24,574 nt of DNA from CAYQQR01 sp964420035 (GTDB taxonomy: Bacteria; Bacteroidota; Bacteroidia; Bacteroidales; SM23-62), in assembly GCA_964420035.1 (NCBI GenBank), contig CAYQQR010000052.1, forward strand, positions 1 through 24,574, written 5' to 3'. The notes below the pieces were generated by a model, which saw only the letters and a program-made list of their open reading frames with translations, had not been told where the DNA came from and searched no databases. Position numbers and translations under genes: made by a program. Below are positions 1 through 7,344 of the stretch, one piece after another (the stretch's first letter is position 1; every line of letters starts with the position of its first letter).

Positions 1-52
1 CATTTAGTTATCTTGCGATTTACCCGGACAGTAGTGATTCTGAATCCTGAAT

Positions 53-775
53 TCATTTATCCGCGTTGTGCAGCCCGCATTCCTTCTTGGTTTCCTCCTC
101 CCACCACCAGCGTCCCGCACGGGGTGGCTCGCCGGGTTGGACGGCACGGGTGCAGGGTGCACAGCCGATGCTGGGATAGCCCTGATCGTGCAGAACATTG
201 TAGGGGACGTTGTTTTCCCGGATGTAATCCCAGACCTGCTTTTCTGTCCATTCCAGCAGGGGATTGATCTTCAGGGCACCGAACGTTTCATCCCATTCGC
301 AGATCTTGTTGAAGAAGCGGGTCACCGACTGGTCCTTGCGGATGCCGCTGATCCAGGCATCCTTATCCTTCAGGGCCCGTTTCACGGGTTCTGTTTTGCG
401 AAGCCTGCAGCATAGTTTGCGGTTTTCGACACTTTCATACATCAGGTTGGGACCTTTTTCCCTGACCATTTTTTCTACTGCTTCCTTCTCAGGGAAATAC
501 AGGCTGATCCTGATCCCGTATTTTTTATTGGTATCGGCGATGAGATTATAGGTTTCCTGGAACATCCGCCCGGTATCCAGGGTAAATACCGGTATGTTCT
601 TATCGATCTTCATCAGCATATCGGTGATCACCTGGTCTTCGGCCCCCATACTGGAAGACTGGATAATTTTACCCCTGAAGACATCAACAAAGAAGCGAAG
701 TACATCCTGAGGTGATTTTCCTTTGAGTTGTTCGTTCCGGCTATCGACTTGCTTTTTTATCTTATCTTGTTTCAT
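53..775 (-). CDS. cysH: Assimilatory adenylyl-sulfate (APS) reductase, CysH family
   Basis: This enzyme would reduce activated sulfate (APS) to sulfite in cytoplasmic sulfate assimilation. The 240-residue product has the APS-reductase signature: a Cys-Cys pair at 122-123 (RKLCCRLRK) and a CxxC at 205-208 (GCAPC), which in the family bind a [4Fe-4S] cluster, plus the catalytic ECGLH near the C-terminus with Cys233. PAPS-only reductases lack the four cluster cysteines, so APS is the likelier substrate. I chose the ATG at 775 because a GAGGA lies about 8 bases upstream. The frame stays open to 892, but that extension shows no family similarity and the ATG at 781 is too close to the GAGGA. No sulfurylase or CysN gene is adjacent. 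A link to the nearby sulfatases, which release sulfate, is possible but unproven. The product name is firm; APS versus PAPS is inferred from the cysteines. Confidence 0.9.
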   Translation of the reverse strand: MKQDKIKKQVDSRNEQLKGKSPQDVLRFFVDVFRGKIIQSSSMGAEDQVITDMLMKIDKNIPVFTLDTGRMFQETYNLIADTNKKYGIRISLYFPEKEAVEKMVREKGPNLMYESVENRKLCCRLRKTEPVKRALKDKDAWISGIRKDQSVTRFFNKICEWDETFGALKINPLLEWTEKQVWDYIRENNVPYNVLHDQGYPSIGCAPCTRAVQPGEPPRAGRWWWEEETKKECGLHNADK

Positions 776-787
776 TTCCATCTTCCT

Positions 788-837
788 CAAATACGAATCG
801 CGAATATAATGAAAGACGGGCAGGATACCCGTATTTG
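788..837 (-). promoter_or_regulatory. Overlapping inverted repeats in the cysH leader
   Basis: Two inverted repeats compete here. The outer pair is CAAATACG (788-795) with CGTATTTG (830-837). The inner pair is ACGGG (816-820) with CCCGT (828-832). Both use bases 830-832, so they cannot form together. In the cysH transcript the outer stem ends right at the GAGGA ribosome-binding site, so it could affect translation. A third small hairpin (AATGAA/TTCATT, 841-857) lies just upstream. No known riboswitch is recognised. The structure is seen; the regulatory role is inferred. Confidence 0.35.
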
Positions 838-948
838 CAGAATGAAGCACATTCATTTCCAAACAGTCCAGGTTACTGATAAAGACCGCCACGGTAAATC
901 CAATCCCCCCAGCAAACCAATCCCGGCCTTATAAATCATTCTCCCCCG

Positions 949-965
949 GGCGGGATGGGCCCGCC
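949..965. other. GC-rich hairpin between mnmA and cysH
   Basis: GGCGGG and CCCGCC form a perfect 6-base-pair stem around a 5-base loop in the 278-base gap between the mnmA stop and the cysH start. There is no T tract on either side, so it is a poor intrinsic terminator. Its role is unknown. Confidence 0.4.
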
Positions 966-1053
966 TATCTCCCTGAGAACCCTCCTGGCTTGTTTTTTGA
1001 TTATCGGGTCTTTTATGGGATACCTGCGACAGTGAGATGTGCGATGATTAATT

Positions 1054-2241
1054 TTATAAATCTCCGGGATCTGTCTGTGCAATCACGCCCGAACCTGTAA
1101 TTTCATCATCGCGGTACCAAGCGGCAAACTGTCCCCGCGCGATCCCTCTTTGCTTTTTGTCGAAAATAATATACAAACCTTCTTTTTCCCTGTAAAGAGT
1201 TGCCGGTTGCAGGGGTTGCCGGTAACGGATACGGACCAGGTATGGAGTATTGTCACCGGCCTTCATGGCAAGGTCGGGTCTTATCCAGTGGATCTCACCG
1301 GCCGGTATGAACAGTCCTTTCCTGTACAAGCCGGGGTGATCTTTTCCTTCACCCACGTATACAATATTTTTTCCCGTATCGGTATCCAGGACGAAAAGCG
1401 GTTCTTTCCTTCCGCCCACGTTCATGCCTTTGCGCTGACCCACCGTATAAAAATGCGCACCCTGGTGCTGTCCCATCACGATCCCCTCATCCGGTCGATA
1501 CCGGTAGGCTGCCGAAATTTCCTGTAGTTCTTTTCGATCCTTTCTGTATTCGGGGTGACCGGCAGGGATCTGGATGATATCTCCCTTTTGGGGTTCCAGT
1601 TTTTGCTGAAGAAAGGTGGGCAGGTTGACCTTCCCTATGAAACAGATTCCCTGGGAGTCTTTGCGTTCTGCTGTTGCCAGACCCGCCTCTGCAGCGATCT
1701 TCCTGACTTCCTCCTTATGCAGTTCGCCTACAGGGAACAAAGCTTTCTCCAGTTGCTGCTGGTTTAACTGGCAAAGAAAATAACTCTGCTCCTTGTTCGG
1801 GTCCTTTCCCGCCATGAGCCGGTAAATATTTTCATCATTCTTATGAATGCTTTCTTTTCTGCAGTAATGGCCCGTTGCAATGTAATCGGCCCCCAGTTCA
1901 AAGGCCTCTTTCAGGAACAGGTCGAATTTCACTTCGCGGTTGCACAATACGTCCGGGTTGGGTGTTCGTCCTTCCTGGTATTCCCGGAACATATAATCGA
2001 TGATCCTTTTTTTGTATTCCTTGCTCAGGTCGACCTGGTGAAACGGAATTTCCAATTTTTTACACACCAGCTGGGCAAATAGCAGATCGTCTTTCCAGGG
2101 GCAGTCGCCTTCCAGGGTTCCGGTAGTATCGTGCCAGTTGATCATGTACAATCCGGACACATCATGGCCCTGTTCCTTGAGCAGCAAAGCTGCGACACTG
2201 GAATCGACACCGCCCGATAATCCTACAACGACCTTCTTCAT
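1054..2241 (-). CDS. mnmA: tRNA-specific 2-thiouridylase MnmA
   Basis: MnmA puts sulfur on C2 of the wobble uridine in the Lys, Glu and Gln tRNAs, using ATP and sulfur relayed from a cysteine desulfurase. The 395-residue length is slightly above the usual 360-370. The N-terminal PP-loop SGGVDSS is at residues 9-15. The two catalytic cysteines are visible as Cys100 (VLCNREVKF) and Cys200 (GICFIG), matching Cys102 and Cys199 of the E. coli enzyme. The C-terminal part has the GQRKGMNVGG and RGQFAAWY elements of the beta-barrel domains. An upstream in-frame TTG at 2256 would add five residues; the ATG at 2241 starts right at the conserved MKKVVVGLSGG and is preferred. A promoter-like element at 2264-2293 precedes it, suggesting its own transcript. 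Confidence 0.96.
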   Translation of the reverse strand: MKKVVVGLSGGVDSSVAALLLKEQGHDVSGLYMINWHDTTGTLEGDCPWKDDLLFAQLVCKKLEIPFHQVDLSKEYKKRIIDYMFREYQEGRTPNPDVLCNREVKFDLFLKEAFELGADYIATGHYCRKESIHKNDENIYRLMAGKDPNKEQSYFLCQLNQQQLEKALFPVGELHKEEVRKIAAEAGLATAERKDSQGICFIGKVNLPTFLQQKLEPQKGDIIQIPAGHPEYRKDRKELQEISAAYRYRPDEGIVMGQHQGAHFYTVGQRKGMNVGGRKEPLFVLDTDTGKNIVYVGEGKDHPGLYRKGLFIPAGEIHWIRPDLAMKAGDNTPYLVRIRYRQPLQPATLYREKEGLYIIFDKKQRGIARGQFAAWYRDDEITGSGVIAQTDPGDL

Positions 2242-2263
2242 TTGCTTGAATCCCAAAGGTTCG

Positions 2264-2293
2264 CAAAGATACTAAATCCAGGGGATCTGTAAA
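2264..2293 (-). promoter_or_regulatory. Predicted Bacteroidota promoter for mnmA
   Basis: Read on the minus strand, a perfect -7 element TATCTTTG (2271-2264) lies 18 bases from a TTTA at 2293-2290 (consensus TTTG). The start of transcription would be near 2257, about 15 bases before the mnmA ATG. It falls in the short gap after the stop of the 169-residue gene. The -7 match is exact; the -33 match is 3 of 4. Confidence 0.55.
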
Positions 2294-2296
2294 GGT

Positions 2297-2806
2297 TCAC
2301 TTCATCTTGGAAATGACCTGCTTATCGGTGAGAATGCCGGCGATGATGGCAAAGGCGGTATCCCTGCCGAAAGCTTTCAGCTTGGTCATGATCACTTTCT
2401 TCTTGTCTTCGATACTGCCCTTTTCCTGCAGGCTCTTTTTGATCTCACGGAACTGGGAACCCGTGAGTTCGTCTTCCAATGCCCGGACGATAACATCCAG
2501 CTGAATGCTTTGATCGGACACATCCGGCATACCGAAATTTTCCAGCTCCAGGATGGCGGATTCGAGCACTTCCTTACCCAGATTCTTACAGGCTACCAGG
2601 CTGTTGGTGGAACCCGTTTCATCCCTCAGCACCCAGCTGCCCTGATCGTACCTGATCTTGCGGATGGCATCGGATCTTTCATTCAGCGGCCCGAAGATCC
2701 TGTCCAGTAAGATGATGGTGGATTCTTTCCAGGCATTCAGGTCAAATTTTTTCGCATCCAGCTTTTCGATCTGGGATTTCAGGACTTTAATGGCGTTTTC
2801 TTCCAT
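2297..2806 (-). CDS. Hypothetical protein, 169 residues, helical
   Basis: I do not recognise this family. The product is rich in Lys, Glu, Asp, Leu and Ile, has no signal peptide, membrane segment or cysteine-pair motif, and looks like a soluble, mostly alpha-helical cytoplasmic protein. A central stretch (residues about 50-75, with IRYDQGSWVLRDETGS) may contain strands. The C-terminus ends in a helix-like AFAIIAGILTDKQVISKMK. The ATG at 2806 follows a promoter-like element (2825-2857) at a normal distance, which supports both the start and expression. It sits between mnmA and the octamer array. Codon use resembles its neighbours, so I believe it is a real gene, but no function can be assigned. 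Confidence 0.75.
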   Translation of the reverse strand: MEENAIKVLKSQIEKLDAKKFDLNAWKESTIILLDRIFGPLNERSDAIRKIRYDQGSWVLRDETGSTNSLVACKNLGKEVLESAILELENFGMPDVSDQSIQLDVIVRALEDELTGSQFREIKKSLQEKGSIEDKKKVIMTKLKAFGRDTAFAIIAGILTDKQVISKMK

Positions 2807-2824
2807 CTCCGATAATTGAGGTTA

Positions 2825-2857
2825 CAAAATTACTCAATCTACCTGAGAAATAATAAA
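2825..2857 (-). promoter_or_regulatory. Predicted promoter of the 169-residue gene, abutting the octamer array
   Basis: On the minus strand TAATTTTG (2832-2825) is an exact match to the Bacteroidota -7 element, and TTTA (2857-2854) lies 21 bases upstream as a near -33 element. Transcription would begin near 2818, about 12 bases before the ATG. The octamer array begins at 2858, directly against the upstream edge of this promoter, so changes in array length would alter the DNA immediately behind RNA polymerase. Confidence 0.5.
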
Positions 2858-3241
2858 GTCTCGATGTTTGGATGTCTCGATGTTTGGATGTCTCGATGTT
2901 TCGATGTCTCGATGATTCGATGTCTCGATGTCTCGATGTCTCGATGTCTCGATGTCTCGATGTCTCGATGTNNNNNNNNNNNNNNNNNNNNNNNNNNNNN
3001 NNNNNNNNNNNNNNNNNNNNNNNNNNNNNNNNNNNNNNNNNNNNNNNNNNNNNNNNNNNNNNNNNNNNNNNTCGATGTCTCGATGTCTCGATGTCTCGAT
3101 GTCTCGATGTCTCGATGTCTCGATGTCTCGATGTTTCGATGTCTCGATGATTCGATGTCTCGATGTCTCGATGTCTCGATGTCTCGATGTCTCGATGTTT
3201 GGATGTCTCGATGTCTCGATGTCTCGATGTCTCGATGTCTC
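2858..3241. repeat. Octanucleotide tandem array (TCTCGATG)n with assembly gap
   Basis: The unit TCTCGATG repeats without spacers on both sides of the N run, about 14 units before and 21 after. Variant units with TTTCGATG, TTTGGATG or ATTCGATG recur on both sides; the TTTGGATG units lie near the two outer ends and ATTCGATG units lie further in. Because 8 is not a multiple of 3 and no stop codon arises, all six frames stay open, giving peptides such as SMSRCLDV or DIETSRHR. I do not call these genes. The array fills most of the 474 bases between feoB and the 169-residue gene. Confidence 0.95.
2972..3071. other. Assembly gap (100 N)
   Basis: A run of exactly 100 N inside the array. Gaps of unknown size are conventionally written as 100 N, so the real array may be much longer than shown. 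Confidence 0.99.
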
Positions 3242-3280
3242 TCTTCCGCTTCGTTTTATCACACGCAAATTTCAGAATGA

Positions 3281-5215
3281 TCAGAAAAATGCGGCGAGGA
3301 CTTTTGAGATCAGACCCGCTACTGCTACTGCAAACAATATTTCAATAATGCTGATGGACAGGGCTTTCTTCCAGCCGAATTCCTTCCATAATGCGGCTAT
3401 GGTTGCAATGCAGGGAATATAAAGCAAGCTCACCAATGTGAGGGTAATCATCTGGACGGGAGTCAGGATATCTCCAAAATCGGTAGTACCATACAGGGCG
3501 GCCAGCATCACCAGTATCAGTTCTTTTCTTAAAATTCCAAAAATAAGCAGTATGCCGGTCATCTCGGGCAATCCGAGCCAATTCACGGTAACCGGACTTA
3601 GAAAATCAGCAATGCCGGTCAGCCACCCTGCCAGGTCGATTCCTTTAATGATGATGCCGGACAGGATCACCAGCGGTGCTGCAATAAATATAAACTCTTT
3701 AAGCCTGAACCAGATCTGGAGAAGTGTAGTCCGGGTATCAGGCCGCCTGTAATCAGGCATAGGCATGATGAGTTCGGTAGCCTCTCCAGGCATGAGTTTG
3801 TTGGCCAGCCGGCCCATGAAAAAAATAACCAGAACAGCGAAAACATAAAATCCAAGGGCATACAGGATTCCCACATATTTACCCACCAATCCCATGATAA
3901 TGATCGTTACTGCTGAACAGGGAACAAGCGTGGTAAGGAATCCGGTTATCATCCTTTCTCTTTCGGTTTCCATGATCCGGCAACCGAGGCACGCGGGGAC
4001 GTTGCAACCCAATCCCATCGATAGGGGTATTGCAGCTTTCCCATGAATCCCGATTTTATGCATGAGACTGTCCGTTAATAGAGCTACCCTGGCAAGATAT
4101 CCAGCATCTTCGAGAAGAAACAAAACAAGATAAAAAGGAAGGATGTATGGAATAACGATCAGGATCAAGGCCAGAACGCCTTCAATGGCTGCAAATGCAA
4201 GCAGGGAAGCGGATGAAATCCCAAATGAATTTTCCCACCACACCTGCAAGCCGGAAAACGGTTTTTCCAGCAATGCCGAGAACCAGTTGCCAAATGCAAT
4301 GATCCCGAATAAGATCAGGATAACCGATGATATCATTACCAGGTACCCGGTAATTTTATGTGTGGTTAACAGGTCCAGTTTTTCTAAAAAAGTCGTCCTG
4401 GGAGACCTGGTGATCTTAACGGTCTGACTTATGATACGGGAAACCAAATGACATCGTTCATCGGCTATTACCATGAATGAATCGTGACCGTGGATATTTT
4501 CGAGTTCTTCACATAACGTTTCGGCATAGGCCGCCAGGCCCGGTTCTTTTTCATGGATCAGTTTTCTGATCTCTTTGTTTCTTTCCAGGAGTTTTATTGC
4601 CAGCCATCGTTCCGGATAAGGAAGATCATGATCTGAAAAACGGGACAACAATTTTTCAATACGGGCTTCAACTTCTTTTCCGAATTTCAAAGGAGCGGAG
4701 GTTTTATTACTCCTGGAAAGATCGATACCGAGATCCAAAACATCGGTCAGGCCGGATCTTCGTGATGCAATGGTTTCAGTAACCGGGATGTCAAGGATTG
4801 TTTTGAGTTCTTTGATGTCAATCTCTATGCCCTTTTTTTTCGCGAGGTCGGTCATGTTCAAGGCCATAACCAGGGGAGCTTCCAGTTCCATTAATTGAAG
4901 GGTGAAAAGCAGGTTCCGCTCTAAATTTGTCGCGTCGACTACATTGACAACAAAATCCGGTTTCTGGTTTGTGATGTAATCCCTGGAGATGGATTCCTCA
5001 ACAGTGTAGGTATTTAACGAGTATATTCCCGGCAGATCGATTATATCAATAGAATATCCTTTGAAAAAAAGCGTTCCTTCCGCTTTTTCTATGGTCTTCC
5101 CCGGCCAGTTGCCAATGTGTTGATGAAGGCCCGTATAATGATTGAATATGACAGATTTTCCAACATTTGCCTGACCGGCCAGGACAACATGCAGTTTATC
5201 AAAGGAGGTCGTCAT
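3281..5215 (-). CDS. feoB: Ferrous iron transporter FeoB
   Basis: FeoB is the inner-membrane permease for Fe(II), with an N-terminal G domain. The 644-residue product shows G1 GQANVGKS (14-21), G3 DLPG (60-63) and G4 NMTD (120-123). Two gate regions follow, the first marked by GLGCNVPACLGCRIMETERER, the second by IFGILRKELILVML, among about eight hydrophobic segments. It is shorter than the E. coli protein (773) but within the family range. The ATG at 5215 overlaps the feoA stop by 4 bases (ATGA), which implies translational coupling. The stop lies 39 bases from the octamer array and no terminator hairpin is visible between them. Confidence 0.96.
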   Translation of the reverse strand: MTTSFDKLHVVLAGQANVGKSVIFNHYTGLHQHIGNWPGKTIEKAEGTLFFKGYSIDIIDLPGIYSLNTYTVEESISRDYITNQKPDFVVNVVDATNLERNLLFTLQLMELEAPLVMALNMTDLAKKKGIEIDIKELKTILDIPVTETIASRRSGLTDVLDLGIDLSRSNKTSAPLKFGKEVEARIEKLLSRFSDHDLPYPERWLAIKLLERNKEIRKLIHEKEPGLAAYAETLCEELENIHGHDSFMVIADERCHLVSRIISQTVKITRSPRTTFLEKLDLLTTHKITGYLVMISSVILILFGIIAFGNWFSALLEKPFSGLQVWWENSFGISSASLLAFAAIEGVLALILIVIPYILPFYLVLFLLEDAGYLARVALLTDSLMHKIGIHGKAAIPLSMGLGCNVPACLGCRIMETERERMITGFLTTLVPCSAVTIIIMGLVGKYVGILYALGFYVFAVLVIFFMGRLANKLMPGEATELIMPMPDYRRPDTRTTLLQIWFRLKEFIFIAAPLVILSGIIIKGIDLAGWLTGIADFLSPVTVNWLGLPEMTGILLIFGILRKELILVMLAALYGTTDFGDILTPVQMITLTLVSLLYIPCIATIAALWKEFGWKKALSISIIEILFAVAVAGLISKVLAAFF

Positions 5216-5454
5216 TTTTGATTTACGAACACTTTTGATGCAATATTTCTTCCAAGAACTAAATTTGATCCCCTGGCCCGGATTTCTATTGGTCCGCGAT
5301 ACGGGATCTTTTTAAGAATTTCTATTTCGGTATTGGGAGTTAATCCTAAGTCGATCAGTTTTTGAGTCACTCCACGCCCGCCATTTATTTCCGCGATAAT
5401 CCCTTTTTGTCCTTTTGCCAAGTCAACCAGACGCACGTAATTTGTGTTCTTCAT
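5212..5454 (-). CDS. feoA: Ferrous iron transport protein FeoA
   Basis: This 80-residue cytoplasmic protein has the SH3-like FeoA fold and is thought to modulate FeoB. The sequence shows the family's core: an opening LVDLAKGQKGII, a glycine-rich turn GGRG, the LIDLGLTPNTEIEILKKIPYRGPIEI stretch and a closing LVLGRNIASKVFV. The length is normal for stand-alone FeoA. It is the first gene of a two-gene feoAB operon. A TAATTTTG promoter element lies about 50 bases upstream in a very AT-rich stretch where an iron-responsive operator might be expected, though I see no convincing Fur or DtxR box. Confidence 0.95.
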   Translation of the reverse strand: MKNTNYVRLVDLAKGQKGIIAEINGGRGVTQKLIDLGLTPNTEIEILKKIPYRGPIEIRARGSNLVLGRNIASKVFVNQK

Positions 5455-5502
5455 TTATATGGCATGTAAATAACTAATATTAAGATTAAATTAAATTAAG
5501 CA

Positions 5503-5510
5503 CAAAATTA
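5503..5510 (-). promoter_or_regulatory. Predicted -7 element upstream of feoAB
   Basis: TAATTTTG on the minus strand matches the Bacteroidota -7 consensus exactly and lies 49 bases upstream of the feoA ATG. No TTTG occurs at the right spacing upstream, so this is half a promoter. The DNA between it and feoA is almost pure A/T, with repeated TTAA steps. Confidence 0.4.
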
Positions 5511-5591
5511 ATTATAATTTTTCATTGCCGGCAGGAAAAGTGTTTCAGGATTCAAGGATTTAAGGTTTTTCTGTCTTCGCCTGTCACTCGC

Positions 5592-5646
5592 TGCGCTGTT
5601 ACTCGCTCCCCCGAGTGCCCGGGGTCGCTGTAGCTCTTAGGCTCTT
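5592..5646. repeat. 55-base intergenic repeat, copy 1
   Basis: This segment matches 9491-9545 at 53 of 55 positions. It includes an ACTCG/CGAGT inverted repeat and the tail GCTGTAGCTCTTAGGCTCTT. Both copies lie upstream of a sulfatase gene and in the same orientation. It is non-coding and its function is unknown. Confidence 0.85.
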
Positions 5647-5672
5647 CCGCTCTCCGTCTCAACGTCTTAGAA

Positions 5673-5701
5673 TTGCATTATTAATCTTAACTTTAATGCA
5701 A
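5673..5701 (+). promoter_or_regulatory. Inverted repeat before sulfatase 1
   Basis: TTGCATTA (5673-5680) and TAATGCAA (5694-5701) form a perfect 8-base inverted repeat around 13 bases, ending 20 bases before the ATG. It could be an operator for a dimeric regulator or a leader hairpin. A weak -7-like TAACTTTA lies inside it (5688-5695). The repeat is seen; its use is inferred. Confidence 0.4.
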
Positions 5702-5721
5702 GTATTTAAAAGTTTAAGCCG

Positions 5722-7299
5722 ATGAATCATTTGAGAAATCTTGCATTTCTTTCCCTGGTTGTCGGTACCCTGCAGTGCAGTAAGCACGAAGAAAAACCCA
5801 ACATCATTTTCATCCTTATCGACGACATGTCCTGGGCCGATCCGGCCTGTTACGGTTCTGAATTCTATGAAACCCCTAATATCGACCGGCTGGCCGAAGA
5901 TGGGATGCGATTTACCGATGCCTATGCGGCATGCCCGGTCTGTTCCCCGACAAGGGCGGCAATCCTGACGGGCAAATACCCCGCCCGCGTCAACCTGACA
6001 GATTATCTCTACGGCCGGGCGAACCGGCCCTACCAGCCCATGCTGATGCCCAGGGACGTGGATCACCTTCCATTTGAGGACAGTACCCTGGCAGAGGTTC
6101 TTAAAAATCATGGCTACGTTACAGCCATGATAGGGAAATGGCACCTCGGGGATACTTTTTCCTATCCGCGGCATCACGGATTCGATATCAACATCGGCGG
6201 ATACAAGCGGGGCTATCCCCCGAGTTATTATCATCCTTACGTGAATCCGGAGAATCCGTCAAATCCGGAGATACCCACTTTGGATGGGGGAGAGGAGGGC
6301 GACTATTTAACCGACCGGCTTACAGAGGAAGCTTTACAATTCATTGAAAATAACCGGAGAGAACCCTTTTTCCTTTATTTTTCTCATTATGCCGTTCACA
6401 GCCCTATACAGGGCCGGCCCGACCTTGTATTGAAGTATGAAGGAAAAAAGAAAAAAATGGATTTAATTCCAGGTCCTGACTACGTGTTGGAAGAAAATCC
6501 AGCGGATCCCCGGGCACCGTACTCCGATGCGGAAAAGGACAGCATGATGCAATTGTCAAAATACAAGGGATACGGGTATCTGCCGAACCGCGTGACCAAG
6601 ATCAAGCAAAAGCAGGACAACGTGCATTATGCCGCCATGGTGGAAAGCGTGGACGAATCGGTGGGACAGATCATGGAAAAGCTTAGAAAATTAAAACTCG
6701 ATGACAATACCATCATCATCTTCACTGCCGATAACGGGGGACTGGCTTCACCCGATCCACATGCCACTTCAAATCTTCCCCTGCGGGGTGCCAAAGGCTG
6801 GCTCTATGAAGGAGGGATCCGGGAACCCCTGATCATAAAATGGCCGGATAAGACAGAAGCAGGAAGTCTGAGCGATTTCCCGGTGACCAGCACCGATTAT
6901 TACCCGACCATCCTGGAGATGGCCGGTTTGGATCCCTTGCCGGAGCAACACCGTGACGGGGTGAGCATTGTGCCGGTCCTGAAAAGGAGCGGAGACTTAA
7001 ACAGGGAAGAACTCTTCTGGCACTGGCCCCATTACAGCAATCACGGTCAGCAATCCCCGGCCAGCGTGATCCGATCGGGAGATTATAAACTTATTGAATA
7101 TCATGAAGGTGGAGTGATCCAGCTTTTCAACCTGGAGGAAGACATCGGGGAGCAGGTCAACCTGGCCGATTCACTGCCCGGACTGGCCGATTCCCTGAGG
7201 GTCCGCTTGCACCGGTGGCACAAGGAAGTGAACGCCCGCATGCCGGTTCCCAATCCCGACTACGAACCCGGTCCGGAAAACAGTTTCCGGCGTTGGTAG
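5722..7299 (+). CDS. Secreted S1-family sulfatase 1
   Basis: This is a formylglycine-dependent sulfatase expected to remove sulfate esters from a glycan outside the cytoplasm. The 525 residues begin with a hydrophobic signal ending LQCSK, a relaxed lipobox with Cys19 as likely lipid anchor. The alkaline-phosphatase-like fold follows, with calcium ligands Asp34-Asp35 (IDDM), the CSPTRAAILTG motif with Cys74 as the residue converted to formylglycine, GKWHLG, HSPIQG, ADNGG (Asp337-Asn338) and the Lys of LRGAKGWLYEGG. All the core residues I can check are present, so it should be active. The end (LFNLEEDIGEQVNLAD) is the usual C-terminal subdomain. It heads the plus-strand glycan locus, 45 bases before the GH127 gene. 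The substrate cannot be read from sequence alone. Confidence 0.93.
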   Translation: MNHLRNLAFLSLVVGTLQCSKHEEKPNIIFILIDDMSWADPACYGSEFYETPNIDRLAEDGMRFTDAYAACPVCSPTRAAILTGKYPARVNLTDYLYGRANRPYQPMLMPRDVDHLPFEDSTLAEVLKNHGYVTAMIGKWHLGDTFSYPRHHGFDINIGGYKRGYPPSYYHPYVNPENPSNPEIPTLDGGEEGDYLTDRLTEEALQFIENNRREPFFLYFSHYAVHSPIQGRPDLVLKYEGKKKKMDLIPGPDYVLEENPADPRAPYSDAEKDSMMQLSKYKGYGYLPNRVTKIKQKQDNVHYAAMVESVDESVGQIMEKLRKLKLDDNTIIIFTADNGGLASPDPHATSNLPLRGAKGWLYEGGIREPLIIKWPDKTEAGSLSDFPVTSTDYYPTILEMAGLDPLPEQHRDGVSIVPVLKRSGDLNREELFWHWPHYSNHGQQSPASVIRSGDYKLIEYHEGGVIQLFNLEEDIGEQVNLADSLPGLADSLRVRLHRWHKEVNARMPVPNPDYEPGPENSFRRW

Positions 7300-7344
7300 G
7301 GAATGAACTTGACCTTCAGGAAGTTACTTTATATGGTAGAAGTC

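Noticed and set aside
53..775. DndC-type phosphorothioation protein instead of CysH
   Set aside because: The protein has the ECGLH catalytic tail and paired cluster cysteines of APS reductases, and no other dnd genes are nearby.
776..892. Longer cysH start at 892
   Set aside because: The added 39 residues show no family similarity, lie over the leader hairpins, and have no ribosome-binding site; the ATG at 775 has GAGGA at the right distance.
2858..3241. CRISPR array or a repeat-protein gene
   Set aside because: The 8-base units are contiguous, with no unique spacers and no cas genes. The open frames exist in all six frames only because the repeat contains no stop, so they are not evidence of coding.
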